A stretch of 55,597 bases of DNA from Candidatus Tayloriibacteriota bacterium (GTDB lineage: Bacteria; Patescibacteriota; Minisyncoccia; Phycocordibacterales; PALSA-1337): contig JAQBRD010000003.1 in NCBI GenBank assembly GCA_028286665.1, positions 1 through 55,597 of the forward strand, in the 5' to 3' direction. The translations under genes were made by a program, and so were the position numbers. Each line of letters starts with the position of its first letter. Positions within the stretch are counted from its first letter, which is position 1. This document shows, piece after piece, positions 38,110 to 47,953 of the stretch. A model generated the notes under the pieces. It did no database searches. It worked only from the letters and a program-made list of their open reading frames with translations, and was not told where the DNA came from.

Positions 38110-39234
38110 TTACGCTGCCGACCGAATTTCGTCGAGCGAAACGCCGAGCATCGATGCGACCTGGCCGTGATCGAGTTCGGTTTTGACGAAATCATCAAAG
38201 ACAGCATTGCTCTTCGTTGCCGGAACAATTTCAGGCAACGGCTCGGCATTGATGAGCGCGCGGATGAACGGAGCGCCTTCCCGCAGTCCCTGTTCGGGAC
38301 CTTTGATAGCGCACTCCCATTCCAGAACGCGAGGGATTCCGATCAATCCTTTTTCCTCGAGTGCTTCCTCGATGTCAGCGAACTGCACCTGACCGTCGCC
38401 GAGGCTGCGAAAGCGCGTATTGCGCTTGCCCCACGGCTGGAAAGCTCCGTAGAAGCCCTGATTGGCGGTACTTGCCGTTTCAGCATCTTTGACGTGATAC
38501 GCCTTGATTCGATCTGCCCATGTTTCGATGAAGCCGACGTAATCGAGGTTCATCAGGACGAAGTGCGATGGATCGAAGTTGATGCCGGCAGCCTCGTGAC
38601 CACCGACAGTTTCAAGGAAACGAGCGAACGTATCGCCATCATGCACATCTTCGCCAGGATGCAGTTCGAAGGCGATTGATTGATCAGCGTCCGATGCAGC
38701 ATCGAAGACCGGCTCCCAGCGTTTGCCGAGGATCTTGAAGGCGGTACCCACAAATTCCTGCGACAACTGCGGCCATGGATAGATGTACGGCCAGAGGAAC
38801 GACCCCGTAAAGGATGGGATGGCGTTCAAGCCGAGATTCTTGCTCGCTTTGACCGCGAGCAGCATCTGCTCCTCTGCCCACTTGTAGAGGGCTTTCGGAT
38901 CATTCGTCGTCTGCAATTCCGGCGGACCGAACTTGCGGAACAGCTGGAGGTACGCGGGATGCACGGCCATGAGCTGGCCTTGCAGATGAGTAGCGATTTC
39001 AGTCACCCCATCTTTCAGTCCCCACTCCATGATCTTGCCGACAAGATGATCGCAATAGTCCTTCGATTCCGCTGCGCACCCCAGATTGAATAGCTTGGAA
39101 TCCCAAGACGGGATCTGAATGCAGGTGTAGCCGTTTGCGGCTGCGGTCTTGCATGAGTTCTCAAGATTTTCGAATCCAGGACGTCCAGAGAATTGGGCCA
39201 GGAAAAGACCTGGACCCTTTGGTTTGGTTTGCAT
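38110..39234 (-). CDS. Sugar phosphate isomerase/epimerase (xylose isomerase-like TIM barrel)
   Basis: HLQGQLMAVHPAY, FELHPGEDVHDGDTF, INFDPSHFVLMNLDYVGFIETWADRIKAYHVKDAE, LEWECA. Confidence 0.9.
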   Translation of the reverse strand: MQTKPKGPGLFLAQFSGRPGFENLENSCKTAAANGYTCIQIPSWDSKLFNLGCAAESKDYCDHLVGKIMEWGLKDGVTEIATHLQGQLMAVHPAYLQLFRKFGPPELQTTNDPKALYKWAEEQMLLAVKASKNLGLNAIPSFTGSFLWPYIYPWPQLSQEFVGTAFKILGKRWEPVFDAASDADQSIAFELHPGEDVHDGDTFARFLETVGGHEAAGINFDPSHFVLMNLDYVGFIETWADRIKAYHVKDAETASTANQGFYGAFQPWGKRNTRFRSLGDGQVQFADIEEALEEKGLIGIPRVLEWECAIKGPEQGLREGAPFIRALINAEPLPEIVPATKSNAVFDDFVKTELDHGQVASMLGVSLDEIRSAA

Positions 39235-39518
39235 AATGTAGTATCCGATCGGAAGCCTTCGTTTTTGATGTTTGAAGGCGGTTTTCAGTTGTAACGGACT
39301 ATTCAGGAGCGACCCGAACAGAGCCAAGAACTTCCTAGCTCATGTGAAATTACCTTAGAAAACAAGATAAGTCAAATGAATTTCTCCTGCATGGACGATT
39401 GCAACCAAGCCGTACAACTTGCCTTTTCACCCTGGATTCGTAGTATTAGCGCAGGACATCTCCCTGTGTGGGGTTTTGTGTGTCCTTTGTCAGCAAACAT
39501 TCAGATATCGACTACGTT

Positions 39519-40502
39519 ATGGCCAAAATACCCGCAAGAATACTTGGGCTAGAAAAGCCCCTTCCCGGCCTCGAACTCATCGGCCGCGGAAAAGTCCGAA
39601 ACTCCTACAAGATTCCCGGACACGACGACAAGATGCTCGTCGACGTAACCAACAACATCAGCATCTTCGACTTCGTGCTCAATGCGCAAGTCGAAGGAAA
39701 GGGAGGGATTCTCACTGCGATCAATCACTTCTTGGTGACCCAAGTGATCAAGGACGCATGCGAGAGCGACTTCATCGCAGCAGGCGCAGCGATCGACGAA
39801 TACCTGCCGGCAGAGCTGCGCGGAAATTCAGAACTCCAGCGCCGAGCGACAGTAGTAAAACGCGTCAATCCGCCCGACGTCGAAGACATCGTCCGATTCA
39901 TACTCACCGGCACCGGCTGGGAAAGCTATCAAAAGGATGGAACGGTCTGCGGACACACGCTGCCTGCAGGACTCACTGACGGCAGCATGCTTCCCTATCC
40001 GATCTATACGCCCTCAACAAAAGCAGAGATCGGGCACGATGTTCATTTGACGGCGGACTCAATCGCAGAAAGATATGGCACCGAGCGCGAGCAGCTTGCG
40101 CTTAAAATCGCCAGAGCAATCCATAAGCACGCGATGAAACGCGGCATACTCATGGGCGATACGAAATTCGAATTCAGCTTCACTAATGGGCGGCTATGTC
40201 TCGTCGATGAACGAGGAACGCCGGACTCGAGCCGTTACTTCGACTTCGAGGCCTATTTGGAAGCCCGCAAGGAAGGCAAGTTGCCGCCGTCGCTCGACAA
40301 GCAATTCGTGCGGAATTACGGAATCGAAATCGGGATCAAGAAACGGAATCCCAAAGTCAACGAAGATGTCGCCTGGGTGCACGAACAAGTGATACCGAAC
40401 GAGATCCTCGACAAGACCTCAGAAATCTACAGGAACATCTTCTGGCGGCTAACAGGCCATTCAATCAGCGATTATCAGAAGAATCAGATGGGCATCGCAT
40501 AG
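39519..40502 (+). CDS. purC: Phosphoribosylaminoimidazole-succinocarboxamide synthase
   Basis: GKVRNSYKIPGHDDKMLVDVTNNISIFDFVL, GILMGDTKFEFSF, DERGTPDSSRYF. Confidence 0.93.
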   Translation: MAKIPARILGLEKPLPGLELIGRGKVRNSYKIPGHDDKMLVDVTNNISIFDFVLNAQVEGKGGILTAINHFLVTQVIKDACESDFIAAGAAIDEYLPAELRGNSELQRRATVVKRVNPPDVEDIVRFILTGTGWESYQKDGTVCGHTLPAGLTDGSMLPYPIYTPSTKAEIGHDVHLTADSIAERYGTEREQLALKIARAIHKHAMKRGILMGDTKFEFSFTNGRLCLVDERGTPDSSRYFDFEAYLEARKEGKLPPSLDKQFVRNYGIEIGIKKRNPKVNEDVAWVHEQVIPNEILDKTSEIYRNIFWRLTGHSISDYQKNQMGIA

Positions 40503-40522
40503 CGATTGCCCGCTTCACAAGA

Positions 40523-40556
40523 GGCCGCGACACTGGTTGTCGTGGCCGCTTTTTTA
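40523..40556 (+). terminator. Intrinsic terminator after purC
   Basis: GGCCGCGACActggTTGTCGTGGCC GCTTTTTTA. Confidence 0.8.
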
Positions 40557-40611
40557 TTCAGAAGAATAGCGAGGGCAAACAACTTCTATCTCTGAACAAC
40601 AGAGATCACGA

Positions 40612-40642
40612 CTGCCGTTTGCGAAAGCAAACGGCAGTTTTT
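40612..40642 (+). terminator. Intrinsic terminator-like hairpin
   Basis: CTGCCGTTTGCgaaaGCAAACGGCAG TTTTT. Confidence 0.75.
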
Positions 40643-40648
40643 ATGATG

Positions 40649-40657
40649 TGATATAAT
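40649..40657 (+). promoter_or_regulatory. Extended -10 promoter of the beta-propeller gene
   Basis: TGATATAAT, 10 nt before ATG 40668. Confidence 0.55.
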
Positions 40658-40667
40658 TTAGCATTCC

Positions 40668-43600
40668 ATGAAACGATACCTGATACTCTTCGCATTTGTC
40701 CTGTTCTCCGTCGCATACGCGCCATCCTCCAATGCTGAATTCTTCGCGAACAGCATCCCCCTCCCAGGAACGATCACCGTCAATAGCAACGGCGTGAACG
40801 CGATCGCAGTCGGGACCTCGACGATATATATCGGCGGGTCTTTCACCTATGCCGGTCCTTATTCAGGAAATTTCGTTTCAATATCGCCATCGACTGGAAC
40901 AGCTACGACGAGCTCATATGACAAAGTCCACGGCATCGTCAATGCGAGCATCCCGGACGGTCGAGGCGGGTGGTATGTAATCGGCGGATTCATAAAGGTC
41001 GCCTCATCATCCCGCAACGATCTCGCGCATATACTCCCGGACGGAACCGTGGATCCGAACTTCAATCCGAGCCTCGACAGCGAGAGCAACGCCCTCGCTC
41101 TCTCTTCGGATGGCTCCATACTCTATATCGGAGGATTTTTCAGCACAGTCGGCAGCACGACGAGGAATAGGCTTGCAGCCGTAAATACGTCCGATGGTTC
41201 AGTCGTAGCATCCTTCAATCCGAATATGAGCGGCGGAGTCACCGCACTTGCTCTCTCATCGGATAATTCGATACTGTATGCCGGCGGTTTCTTCACGACA
41301 GTCGGCGGCGTGACGTACAACAGGCTGGCAGCAATCAATACTGCAGATGGCACGGCGATCTCTGCTTTCAATCCGAATCTCAACAGTACCGTGAGCGCGC
41401 TTGCGCTTTCGTCCGACGGATCGAAGCTCTATGCGGGAGGATCGTTCACCACGGTCGGCGTAACGACGCGCAATCGGCTTGCAGGAATCACGACCTCGAA
41501 TGGCGCGCTCATCTCGGGCTTCAACCCGAACATGGGCAGCACTGTCAACGCTCTCGCGCTTTCATCTGACAATACGAAGATATATGCCGGCGGTTCCTTC
41601 ACGACAGTCGGCGGCGCGACGTACAACAGGCTGGCGGCAATCAATACTGCAGATGGCACGGCGATCTCTGCTTTCAATCCGAACATGGACGGCACGGTAA
41701 CAGCCCTGAAACTTTCGTCTGACGATTCGAAGGTGTTTGCTGGAGGATCCTTCGCCAATATGGGTTCTGCTACATCAAGCGGCCTCGCTGCGATACAGAC
41801 GTCCGATGGCACCGCAGTTTCCGGCTTCAGTCCAAACGTAGTAGGAAATATCATGACGATCTCCATGTCTGCGGACGGGTCTGCGATGGGCATCGGCGGA
41901 ACATACGTCTCCGTAGGCGGCAGCGTCCGCAACAGGCTGGCGGCAGTCGATATAACCGGCAGCACCCTTTCTTCTTTCAATCCGAATCTCAACAATACCG
42001 TCAACGCGCTTGCACTTTCATCCGACGGATCGAAACTCTATGTAGGAGGAACATTCACAGCGGTCGGCGGCACGACGCGCAATCGGCTTGCAGGAATCAC
42101 GACTTCCGACGGCGCAGTCATCTCAGGCTTCAATCCGAACGTAGGCAATACCGTCAATACCCTCAAGCTTTCTTCAGACGATGCGAAGATATACGCAGGA
42201 GGATTATTCACGACGGTCGGCGTAACGACGCGCAATCGGCTTGCAGGAATCACGACCTCGAATGGCGCGCTCATCTCGGGCTTCAACCCGAACATGAACA
42301 ACACAGTCAACTCTCTTGCGCTGTCATCCGACGATGCGATGATCTATGCGGGAGGAACATTTAGTACGGTGGGCGGCGTGACGTACAACAGGCTGGCGGG
42401 AATAAACGCATCGAACGGTACCGCAAGCTCGACATTCAACCCAAATATGGGCAACACAGTCAATAGCATCGCCCTCTCTTCTGACAATACAAAACTCTAT
42501 GTAGGAGGAACATTCACCACGGTCGGCGGCGTGACGTACAACAGGCTGGCGGGAATCAATACGGCGACTGGGGCTGCGATTTCGACTTTCAATCCGAACC
42601 TGAATGTCAACGTCAACGGAATTGCCCTCTCCCCCGATGGTTCGAAACTCTATGCAGGAGGACTGTTCACGACTGTCGGCGGCGCGACATACAATCGGCT
42701 TGCAGGAATTACGACTTCCAACGGCGCAGTCATCTCAACATTCAATCCCAGCATGGAAAGCACGGTGAACACCCTCACGATTTCTTCTGACGGAAAAAAG
42801 CTCTATGCCGGGGGATTATTCGCCTACTCGGATCTCAATAGTGCAGCGAGGAATTTCGCCATATTCTCGGGAGGAGGAGTGACGGTGAGCACGACGACTG
42901 CAGCCGCGACGGAAGGAGCGGCCGGAGACAGCTATACCGTCGTCCTTGATGCAGAACCGACGGCGAATGTGACCGTCACGATAACGCCTGATCCGAGCAA
43001 TCTCTCGACATCGCCTTCAAGCCTCGCCTTTACGGCTTCGAATTGGAATATCCCTCAAACAGTGATAATTACTGCCATTTCGAATAACAGCATCGAAGGC
43101 ACGCACACTGCTTCGATCAGCCATTCTATTTCAAGTTCCGATTCCTCATACAGCGGAATTTCGGTCACCCCCATCACAATAACGATCACGGACAGCACGC
43201 CGCACAATCCGACAGTCACCGCGAGCGCTGCGGCCTCGACTACAGAATCAGGAACAACGCTCTCAGGCGCGATAACAGCCGACGGCGTCGCATCATCTAC
43301 CGAACGAGGCTTCGTATACGGCAAAACCACCTCGTATGGCGCGACAAGCACGCAAAGCGGGATATTCGGCATCGGTTCGTTCACCGCCGATATCGCAGGG
43401 CTCAGCAGCGGCAGCCTCTATCATTTTCAGGCATATGCGACAAACGCTTCCGGAACGGCATACAGCAGCGACCTCACCCTCACGACAGTACCTGCTGCAA
43501 ATCAGCCCCAGGCTTACAAGACATCGTCTGCGCGCAGAGCCGCCAATCAGGAAGCTTCGGTCAGCACGAAAATCCTCATCGTAACCCAGACTCCGCCTGC

Positions 43601-43907
43601 ACCGAATGAAACCGCATCGAGCCCTGCCGGACAAGATATTGCTTCGCCAAAAACCCCCTCCGCTCAAGCATTCGCGAGGCCGCTCGCATATGGCAAGACT
43701 GGCAGCGACGTGAAGCAACTGCAGCAGTATCTCAATGCCAAAGGCTACGCACTGGCAGCATCAGGTCCTGGATCTGTCGGAAATGAGACGAACTTCTTCG
43801 GCCCGCGCACGCAGGCAGCGCTCCTGAAATTCCAGAAGGCAAACGGGATTTCCGCAACCGGATATTTCGGCCCGGTCACCAAGGCATTCGTCGGGAATTC
43901 GCGCTAA
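40668..43907 (+). CDS. Large surface protein: ~12 beta-propeller (delta-60-like) repeats, Calx-beta/Fn3-like domains, C-terminal PG_binding_1 domain
   Basis: Signal peptide; ~51-aa repeats [SG]FNPN(x)4-TVNALALSSDGSKLYAGGxFTTVGGxTYNRLAGINTxxGxxIS; C-terminal YGKTGSDVKQLQQYLNAKGY...FGPRTQAALLKFQKANGISATGYFGPVTKA. Confidence 0.93.
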   Translation: MKRYLILFAFVLFSVAYAPSSNAEFFANSIPLPGTITVNSNGVNAIAVGTSTIYIGGSFTYAGPYSGNFVSISPSTGTATTSSYDKVHGIVNASIPDGRGGWYVIGGFIKVASSSRNDLAHILPDGTVDPNFNPSLDSESNALALSSDGSILYIGGFFSTVGSTTRNRLAAVNTSDGSVVASFNPNMSGGVTALALSSDNSILYAGGFFTTVGGVTYNRLAAINTADGTAISAFNPNLNSTVSALALSSDGSKLYAGGSFTTVGVTTRNRLAGITTSNGALISGFNPNMGSTVNALALSSDNTKIYAGGSFTTVGGATYNRLAAINTADGTAISAFNPNMDGTVTALKLSSDDSKVFAGGSFANMGSATSSGLAAIQTSDGTAVSGFSPNVVGNIMTISMSADGSAMGIGGTYVSVGGSVRNRLAAVDITGSTLSSFNPNLNNTVNALALSSDGSKLYVGGTFTAVGGTTRNRLAGITTSDGAVISGFNPNVGNTVNTLKLSSDDAKIYAGGLFTTVGVTTRNRLAGITTSNGALISGFNPNMNNTVNSLALSSDDAMIYAGGTFSTVGGVTYNRLAGINASNGTASSTFNPNMGNTVNSIALSSDNTKLYVGGTFTTVGGVTYNRLAGINTATGAAISTFNPNLNVNVNGIALSPDGSKLYAGGLFTTVGGATYNRLAGITTSNGAVISTFNPSMESTVNTLTISSDGKKLYAGGLFAYSDLNSAARNFAIFSGGGVTVSTTTAAATEGAAGDSYTVVLDAEPTANVTVTITPDPSNLSTSPSSLAFTASNWNIPQTVIITAISNNSIEGTHTASISHSISSSDSSYSGISVTPITITITDSTPHNPTVTASAAASTTESGTTLSGAITADGVASSTERGFVYGKTTSYGATSTQSGIFGIGSFTADIAGLSSGSLYHFQAYATNASGTAYSSDLTLTTVPAANQPQAYKTSSARRAANQEASVSTKILIVTQTPPAPNETASSPAGQDIASPKTPSAQAFARPLAYGKTGSDVKQLQQYLNAKGYALAASGPGSVGNETNFFGPRTQAALLKFQKANGISATGYFGPVTKAFVGNSR
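41054..42840 (+). repeat. Tandem ~153-bp coding repeats (12 copies)
   Basis: Period ~51 codons; includes an 84-bp perfect identity between ~41454-41537 and ~42216-42299. Confidence 0.85.
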
Positions 43908-43925
43908 GCCGGAAGCCTCGAAATC

Positions 43926-44876
43926 TTATTCAGGAATCATGAACAGGTCCTGATTGTATTCGCCGACGCCGATGTATTCGGCTTCGCCCCGGAGGATCTT
44001 CTGGAATGGGCGGCATGCGAAGCATTCGGTACCGCTGCCATCTGCGACACGAGGACAGATGAAAGCCTTGTCAGGACCCTCTGCGAGGGCTTTGGCGCGC
44101 GCAGCGGCGACCTGACGGGCTACGACGATGACTCGTTCGAAGGATTCCTCGACTGATGGCAGGTCTGTTTCGACTGGAGCATCATCTCGATCGAGATACC
44201 AATAACTCGCGCCATTCACCTTCCGCTTCTGGAGATTCGCGAGAAGGAGCTGATAGATCGGCAGCTGGAGCGACTCGCCATCTTCCTGATTCTTCCCTGT
44301 CTTGAAATCGAGAATATGCACAGTATCATCCTCAGGCCGATAGATGAGCCAATCGATCTTGCCGCAGAGGATGATATTGTCGGTATCGGTAATATAGAAA
44401 TTCGGCGGCATCTCGTCCTTGCCGCTGCCTTTGCCAGCGAGCTTCACGGTCTTGTGCGCGAGCGGTTCCGGATGCTCGACTACTCGGCGAACCATGGCCT
44501 CTGCGCGAGCGCGAGCTTGCGCTTCCTCTTCGGCAGATCGAAAACCGCCTTTCTTTCCCGAGACTTTCTTCCAAGCGACGTCGAGATCTGCGATGAGCGC
44601 GTCAGTTCCTCGAGCGAAGCGCTCTTCCGTAGGAAATCGCGCGAGGCCTTCGACGACCTCGTGCACAGCGACTCCGAGCGCGAGCGCAGGAGTCGTCACA
44701 TTGATCTTGCGACGGGTCTTCGGGTCCTTGTAGACGTTATGGAGATAATACGCGCGAGGACACTTCAGGAAGTCTCCCATAGACGAATGGGATACCCAGA
44801 CAGCAGTGTATTTATCGCGAACGACTGGAGCGGCAGCCTTTATTGGAGTTTTTTCGATATGTGGCTGATCTTTCAT
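43926..44876 (-). CDS. PD-(D/E)XK nuclease superfamily protein (RecB/Cas4/AddB-like)
   Basis: CGKIDWLIYRPEDDTVHILDFKTGKNQEDGESLQLPIYQLL; Cys at FLKCPRAYY and C-terminal CPR...CFAC consistent with Fe-S cluster. Confidence 0.85.
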   Translation of the reverse strand: MKDQPHIEKTPIKAAAPVVRDKYTAVWVSHSSMGDFLKCPRAYYLHNVYKDPKTRRKINVTTPALALGVAVHEVVEGLARFPTEERFARGTDALIADLDVAWKKVSGKKGGFRSAEEEAQARARAEAMVRRVVEHPEPLAHKTVKLAGKGSGKDEMPPNFYITDTDNIILCGKIDWLIYRPEDDTVHILDFKTGKNQEDGESLQLPIYQLLLANLQKRKVNGASYWYLDRDDAPVETDLPSVEESFERVIVVARQVAAARAKALAEGPDKAFICPRVADGSGTECFACRPFQKILRGEAEYIGVGEYNQDLFMIPE

Positions 44877-44947
44877 CCTGCAATTCTATCACAGCGAAAT
44901 GAAATTCTTATCAAAAAACGCCGCTACCTGCCCTATTTCTAGGGTTA

Positions 44948-44976
44948 TTGACATATTACTATATATAATGTATAAT
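44948..44976 (+). promoter_or_regulatory. sigma70-type promoter
   Basis: TTGACA tattactatatataatg TATAAT, 17-nt spacer. Confidence 0.75.
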
Positions 44977-45089
44977 ACAGCCAGAATAGCTGCCGAACTA
45001 TTCAGGATTGATGGAAAGTTCGTATCGGTCACCATGCTGATATGAATGGCCACCATGCCCCAAGAATCCTCGTATTAGGCCTTTGAAAA

Positions 45090-45797
45090 ATGAAAAAAGT
45101 AGATCCTTTATTGGAAGGAATGGACCAGTTGCTCGGAATGATCGCTGACCCGCATCGCATTGAATGGGAAAAGAACAAGCTTGATGGTCAAAGCCTGGTC
45201 AAGATAAGAGCAAACTACCTGCGAGCATTGCAGGATAAGGAGGAAGCGGTGGCATATGATAAAGTATGGGACAAGCGACTTTTTGTAGGCATTATTGCAT
45301 TCGCCATCATCGTCCTGGCTTCGATTTTATCGAAGATGAACGAAGGGTGGGTAATGCTTGAAATCATCGTATGCGCCCTGGCCATAGGCGGCATGTTTAA
45401 TGAGCTGAATACGGCAGCGAGCGAAAAGCGCGCCGCCGAGCAGAAAGCCCAAGAGTGCGTCGAACTATTCGAAGCATACAAGAAGGCGATCGCCGATCTC
45501 GATCCGCACATCGCACCAGCCTTGAATCCCAATCCGGTCGACGCGACGATCATCCGCAAGCGGATGATCAGCCTGGCCGGAGACATACTTCACGCGAAGG
45601 CAAAGTTGGAAGTGATCCGCCTCACGCGAGCGTCAACCGAAGCAGCGATCAGGGAATCCTTGAAATGGATCGATCACTGCGAAAGGCTCTTCCTGAAGAT
45701 ATGGACTGCCGCGGGAGACTTCGGCATCGATAACAAGAAGGAGGAAATATTCCGGCTCGCTCAGGAACAGCTGGACAAGACTGCCACTCCGAAATAG
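45090..45797 (+). CDS. Hypothetical membrane protein with two TM helices and coiled coil
   Basis: 235 aa; KRLFVGIIAFAIIVLASIL and VMLEIIVCALAIGGMF TM segments. Confidence 0.7.
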   Translation: MKKVDPLLEGMDQLLGMIADPHRIEWEKNKLDGQSLVKIRANYLRALQDKEEAVAYDKVWDKRLFVGIIAFAIIVLASILSKMNEGWVMLEIIVCALAIGGMFNELNTAASEKRAAEQKAQECVELFEAYKKAIADLDPHIAPALNPNPVDATIIRKRMISLAGDILHAKAKLEVIRLTRASTEAAIRESLKWIDHCERLFLKIWTAAGDFGIDNKKEEIFRLAQEQLDKTATPK

Positions 45798-45838
45798 GAA
45801 GTCCTTCGAACACTTTTGAGAATTGCATGGAATCTCAA

Positions 45839-45872
45839 GGCTTCGAGCATAACGCTCGAGGCTTTCTCTTTT
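45839..45872 (+). terminator. Terminator-like hairpin
   Basis: GGCTTCGAGCataacGCTCGAGGC TTTCTCTTTTT. Confidence 0.65.
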
Positions 45873-45907
45873 TATAAGGATGCCGCATGGACGCATCCGA
45901 GGCGAAT

Positions 45908-46213
45908 TTAGCGGAGCGCGCCTTCCTTCTTCAGAATCGCGAGTTTTTTCTCAAGTCCGCGATTGTAGCCGCCCAATCCCCCATCCGACCTGATGACGCG
46001 ATGGCATGGAATCTTCGGATCGAAGTTCTTCGCGAGAATGCTGCCGACTGCGCGGACCGCTTTCGCATTGCCTGCGCGCCGGGCGACTTCGGCATAGGTG
46101 AGCAGCTTGCCCTTCGGGATCTTCCGGACGACTTCGCGGACCTTGTCGCCGAACGAGCTTGCGGCTGCTTTCGCCTTTGCAGTCTTCGCGATTTGCTTGA
46201 TTATTTTCTTCAT
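45908..46213 (-). CDS. MGMT-family protein (methyltransferase/ATL-like DNA-binding domain)
   Basis: VVRKIPKGKLLTYAEVARRAGNAKAVRAVGSILAKN...IPCHRVIRSDGGLGGYNRG. Confidence 0.92.
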   Translation of the reverse strand: MKKIIKQIAKTAKAKAAASSFGDKVREVVRKIPKGKLLTYAEVARRAGNAKAVRAVGSILAKNFDPKIPCHRVIRSDGGLGGYNRGLEKKLAILKKEGALR

Positions 46214-46226
46214 ATTTACTTGAACC

Positions 46227-47189
46227 CTATACGTTAAGATACCTTCGGACCGCGAGATAGCTCGAGATCGCGCCGAGCAGGACGCCGGAACCCATGATGA
46301 TGCTGAAGATCTGTCCGAAATTCGCGAGGAAATATCCGGAGAAGAGATTCACGATGATCGAGAAGTCATTCGCGCCCTCGAGGCCTGCGAATTTGAGCAG
46401 CGCAGCATCGCTATAGTACGCAGCTACTGCGAGCAGGATGAGGGTGATGATTCCGGAGATAATGCCGTACATGATGCCTGAGACGACGAACGGACCGCGT
46501 ATGTAGGTATTCGATGCTCCGACGAGCTTCATGACCGCGATCTCATCGCGAGATGTGAATATGATGATGCGGATAGTATTGAAGACGATCACGATCGTGA
46601 CAAGGACGAGCAGGATGGCGAGCGCGGTGCCAGTCTTCTGGACAGCCGGGATGATTCGGCCGAGGCGATCGATGATGAGCTTGTTCTGATTGTAATTCAC
46701 CTTCTCGACGATCGAAGTGCCGTCCTTCGACGAAGCAGTGTTCTTCGTATTATCGAGGAATTTGGCGATGCCGCCATACTGCGAAGGCTCCTTCGCCTTG
46801 ATATTGAGGACGGCCGGCAATGGATTGTAGCCGATCTCGTCGAGGCCTTGGAGGATGAGGGTGTTGTCCTTCCATTTGTCGCGGAAATCAGCGAGAGCCT
46901 TGTCTTTCGAGATATACGTCGCCTTGTCGACTTCAGGAAGCTTCTCGACGGTCTTCTGGAGCGCGAGGATATCGGCTTCGTTCGCATTGAGCGTGAAGTA
47001 GACGTTGATATCGACCTTGCTCTTCACTTCCTTGACGAGCGCTCGGCCGAAGACGCTGCTGAAGATGAGTCCGCCGAAGAACAGAAGCGCGAGCGTGAGC
47101 ACGACGATCGCTGCGAGCGAAAGGAGGCTGTTCCGCCAGAAATTGACGAAGCCGGTGCGGACGATTCTTTTGAATTTGGTGAAAATCAT
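46227..47189 (-). CDS. ftsX: Cell division permease FtsX
   Basis: Four-TM FtsX-like topology, NIRIIIFTSRDEIAVMKLVGASNTYIRGPF-type loop, directly downstream of ftsE. Confidence 0.92.
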   Translation of the reverse strand: MIFTKFKRIVRTGFVNFWRNSLLSLAAIVVLTLALLFFGGLIFSSVFGRALVKEVKSKVDINVYFTLNANEADILALQKTVEKLPEVDKATYISKDKALADFRDKWKDNTLILQGLDEIGYNPLPAVLNIKAKEPSQYGGIAKFLDNTKNTASSKDGTSIVEKVNYNQNKLIIDRLGRIIPAVQKTGTALAILLVLVTIVIVFNTIRIIIFTSRDEIAVMKLVGASNTYIRGPFVVSGIMYGIISGIITLILLAVAAYYSDAALLKFAGLEGANDFSIIVNLFSGYFLANFGQIFSIIMGSGVLLGAISSYLAVRRYLNV

Positions 47190-47222
47190 GTGATTGAAAT
47201 AATATCAGTTCTTGCGGCGCTG

Positions 47223-47909
47223 CTACAAAATATATTTGCCGTTCTTGTCATCGCGGACGATCTTGCCCTTCTCCATGGTGATGACGCGGCCGCCGACATG
47301 ATCGACGACGCCTTTGTTATGGGTGGTGAGAATGACGGTGGTGCCAAGCTCATTGATCTTCTTCAGGATGCGGATGATCTCGAAGGTATTGACCGGGTCG
47401 AGGTTTCCGGTCGGCTCATCAGCGATGATGATATCAGGCTGATTGACGATGGCCCGGGCGATGGCGACGCGCTGCTTCTCTCCGCCGGAAAGCTCGTGCG
47501 GGAAATTCCAGATCTTCGAGCCGAGATCGACGAGGTCGAGCACATGCGGGACGTCCGAGGCGATCTCGGCGTCGGTGCGGCCGGAGGCTTCCATGGCGAA
47601 TGCGATGTTCTCATATGCGGTCTTGTTCGGTATGAGGCGGAAATCCTGGAAGACGGTGCCGATGCGGCGGCGGAGCTTGCTCATCGCTTTCTTGCTGAGC
47701 TTGTGGATATTGGTCGATTCAAAAAAAATAGCTCCCTCCGTAGGCCGATCCTCCGCGATGAGGAGCTTGATGAGGGTGGATTTGCCCGCGCCCGAATGGC
47801 CGACGATGGTGACGAATTCCTTCGGTTCTACGCCGAAACTGACGCCGTCGAGCGCGACGGACTTATCCGGGTATATCTTCGATACCTTGTCGTAGTAGAT
47901 CATTGCCAC
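47223..47909 (-). CDS. ftsE: Cell division ATP-binding protein FtsE
   Basis: GHSGAGKSTLIKLL Walker A, HELSGGEKQRVAIARAIVNQPDIIIADEPTGNLD. Confidence 0.94.
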   Translation of the reverse strand: MAMIYYDKVSKIYPDKSVALDGVSFGVEPKEFVTIVGHSGAGKSTLIKLLIAEDRPTEGAIFFESTNIHKLSKKAMSKLRRRIGTVFQDFRLIPNKTAYENIAFAMEASGRTDAEIASDVPHVLDLVDLGSKIWNFPHELSGGEKQRVAIARAIVNQPDIIIADEPTGNLDPVNTFEIIRILKKINELGTTVILTTHNKGVVDHVGGRVITMEKGKIVRDDKNGKYIL

Positions 47910-47953
47910 TGATTATATCACAGCGAACCGGCAATGGAACACGTAAACAAAGG

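Noticed and set aside
40668-43907. Repeat array as CRISPR
   Set aside because: Repeats are in-frame coding units of ~51 codons with diverged sequence, no spacer structure.
46848-47912. 354-aa plus-strand ORF antisense to ftsX/ftsE
   Set aside because: Shadow ORF; the minus strand carries unmistakable FtsX/FtsE motifs and the translation is low-complexity acidic (D/E-rich) typical of antisense frames.
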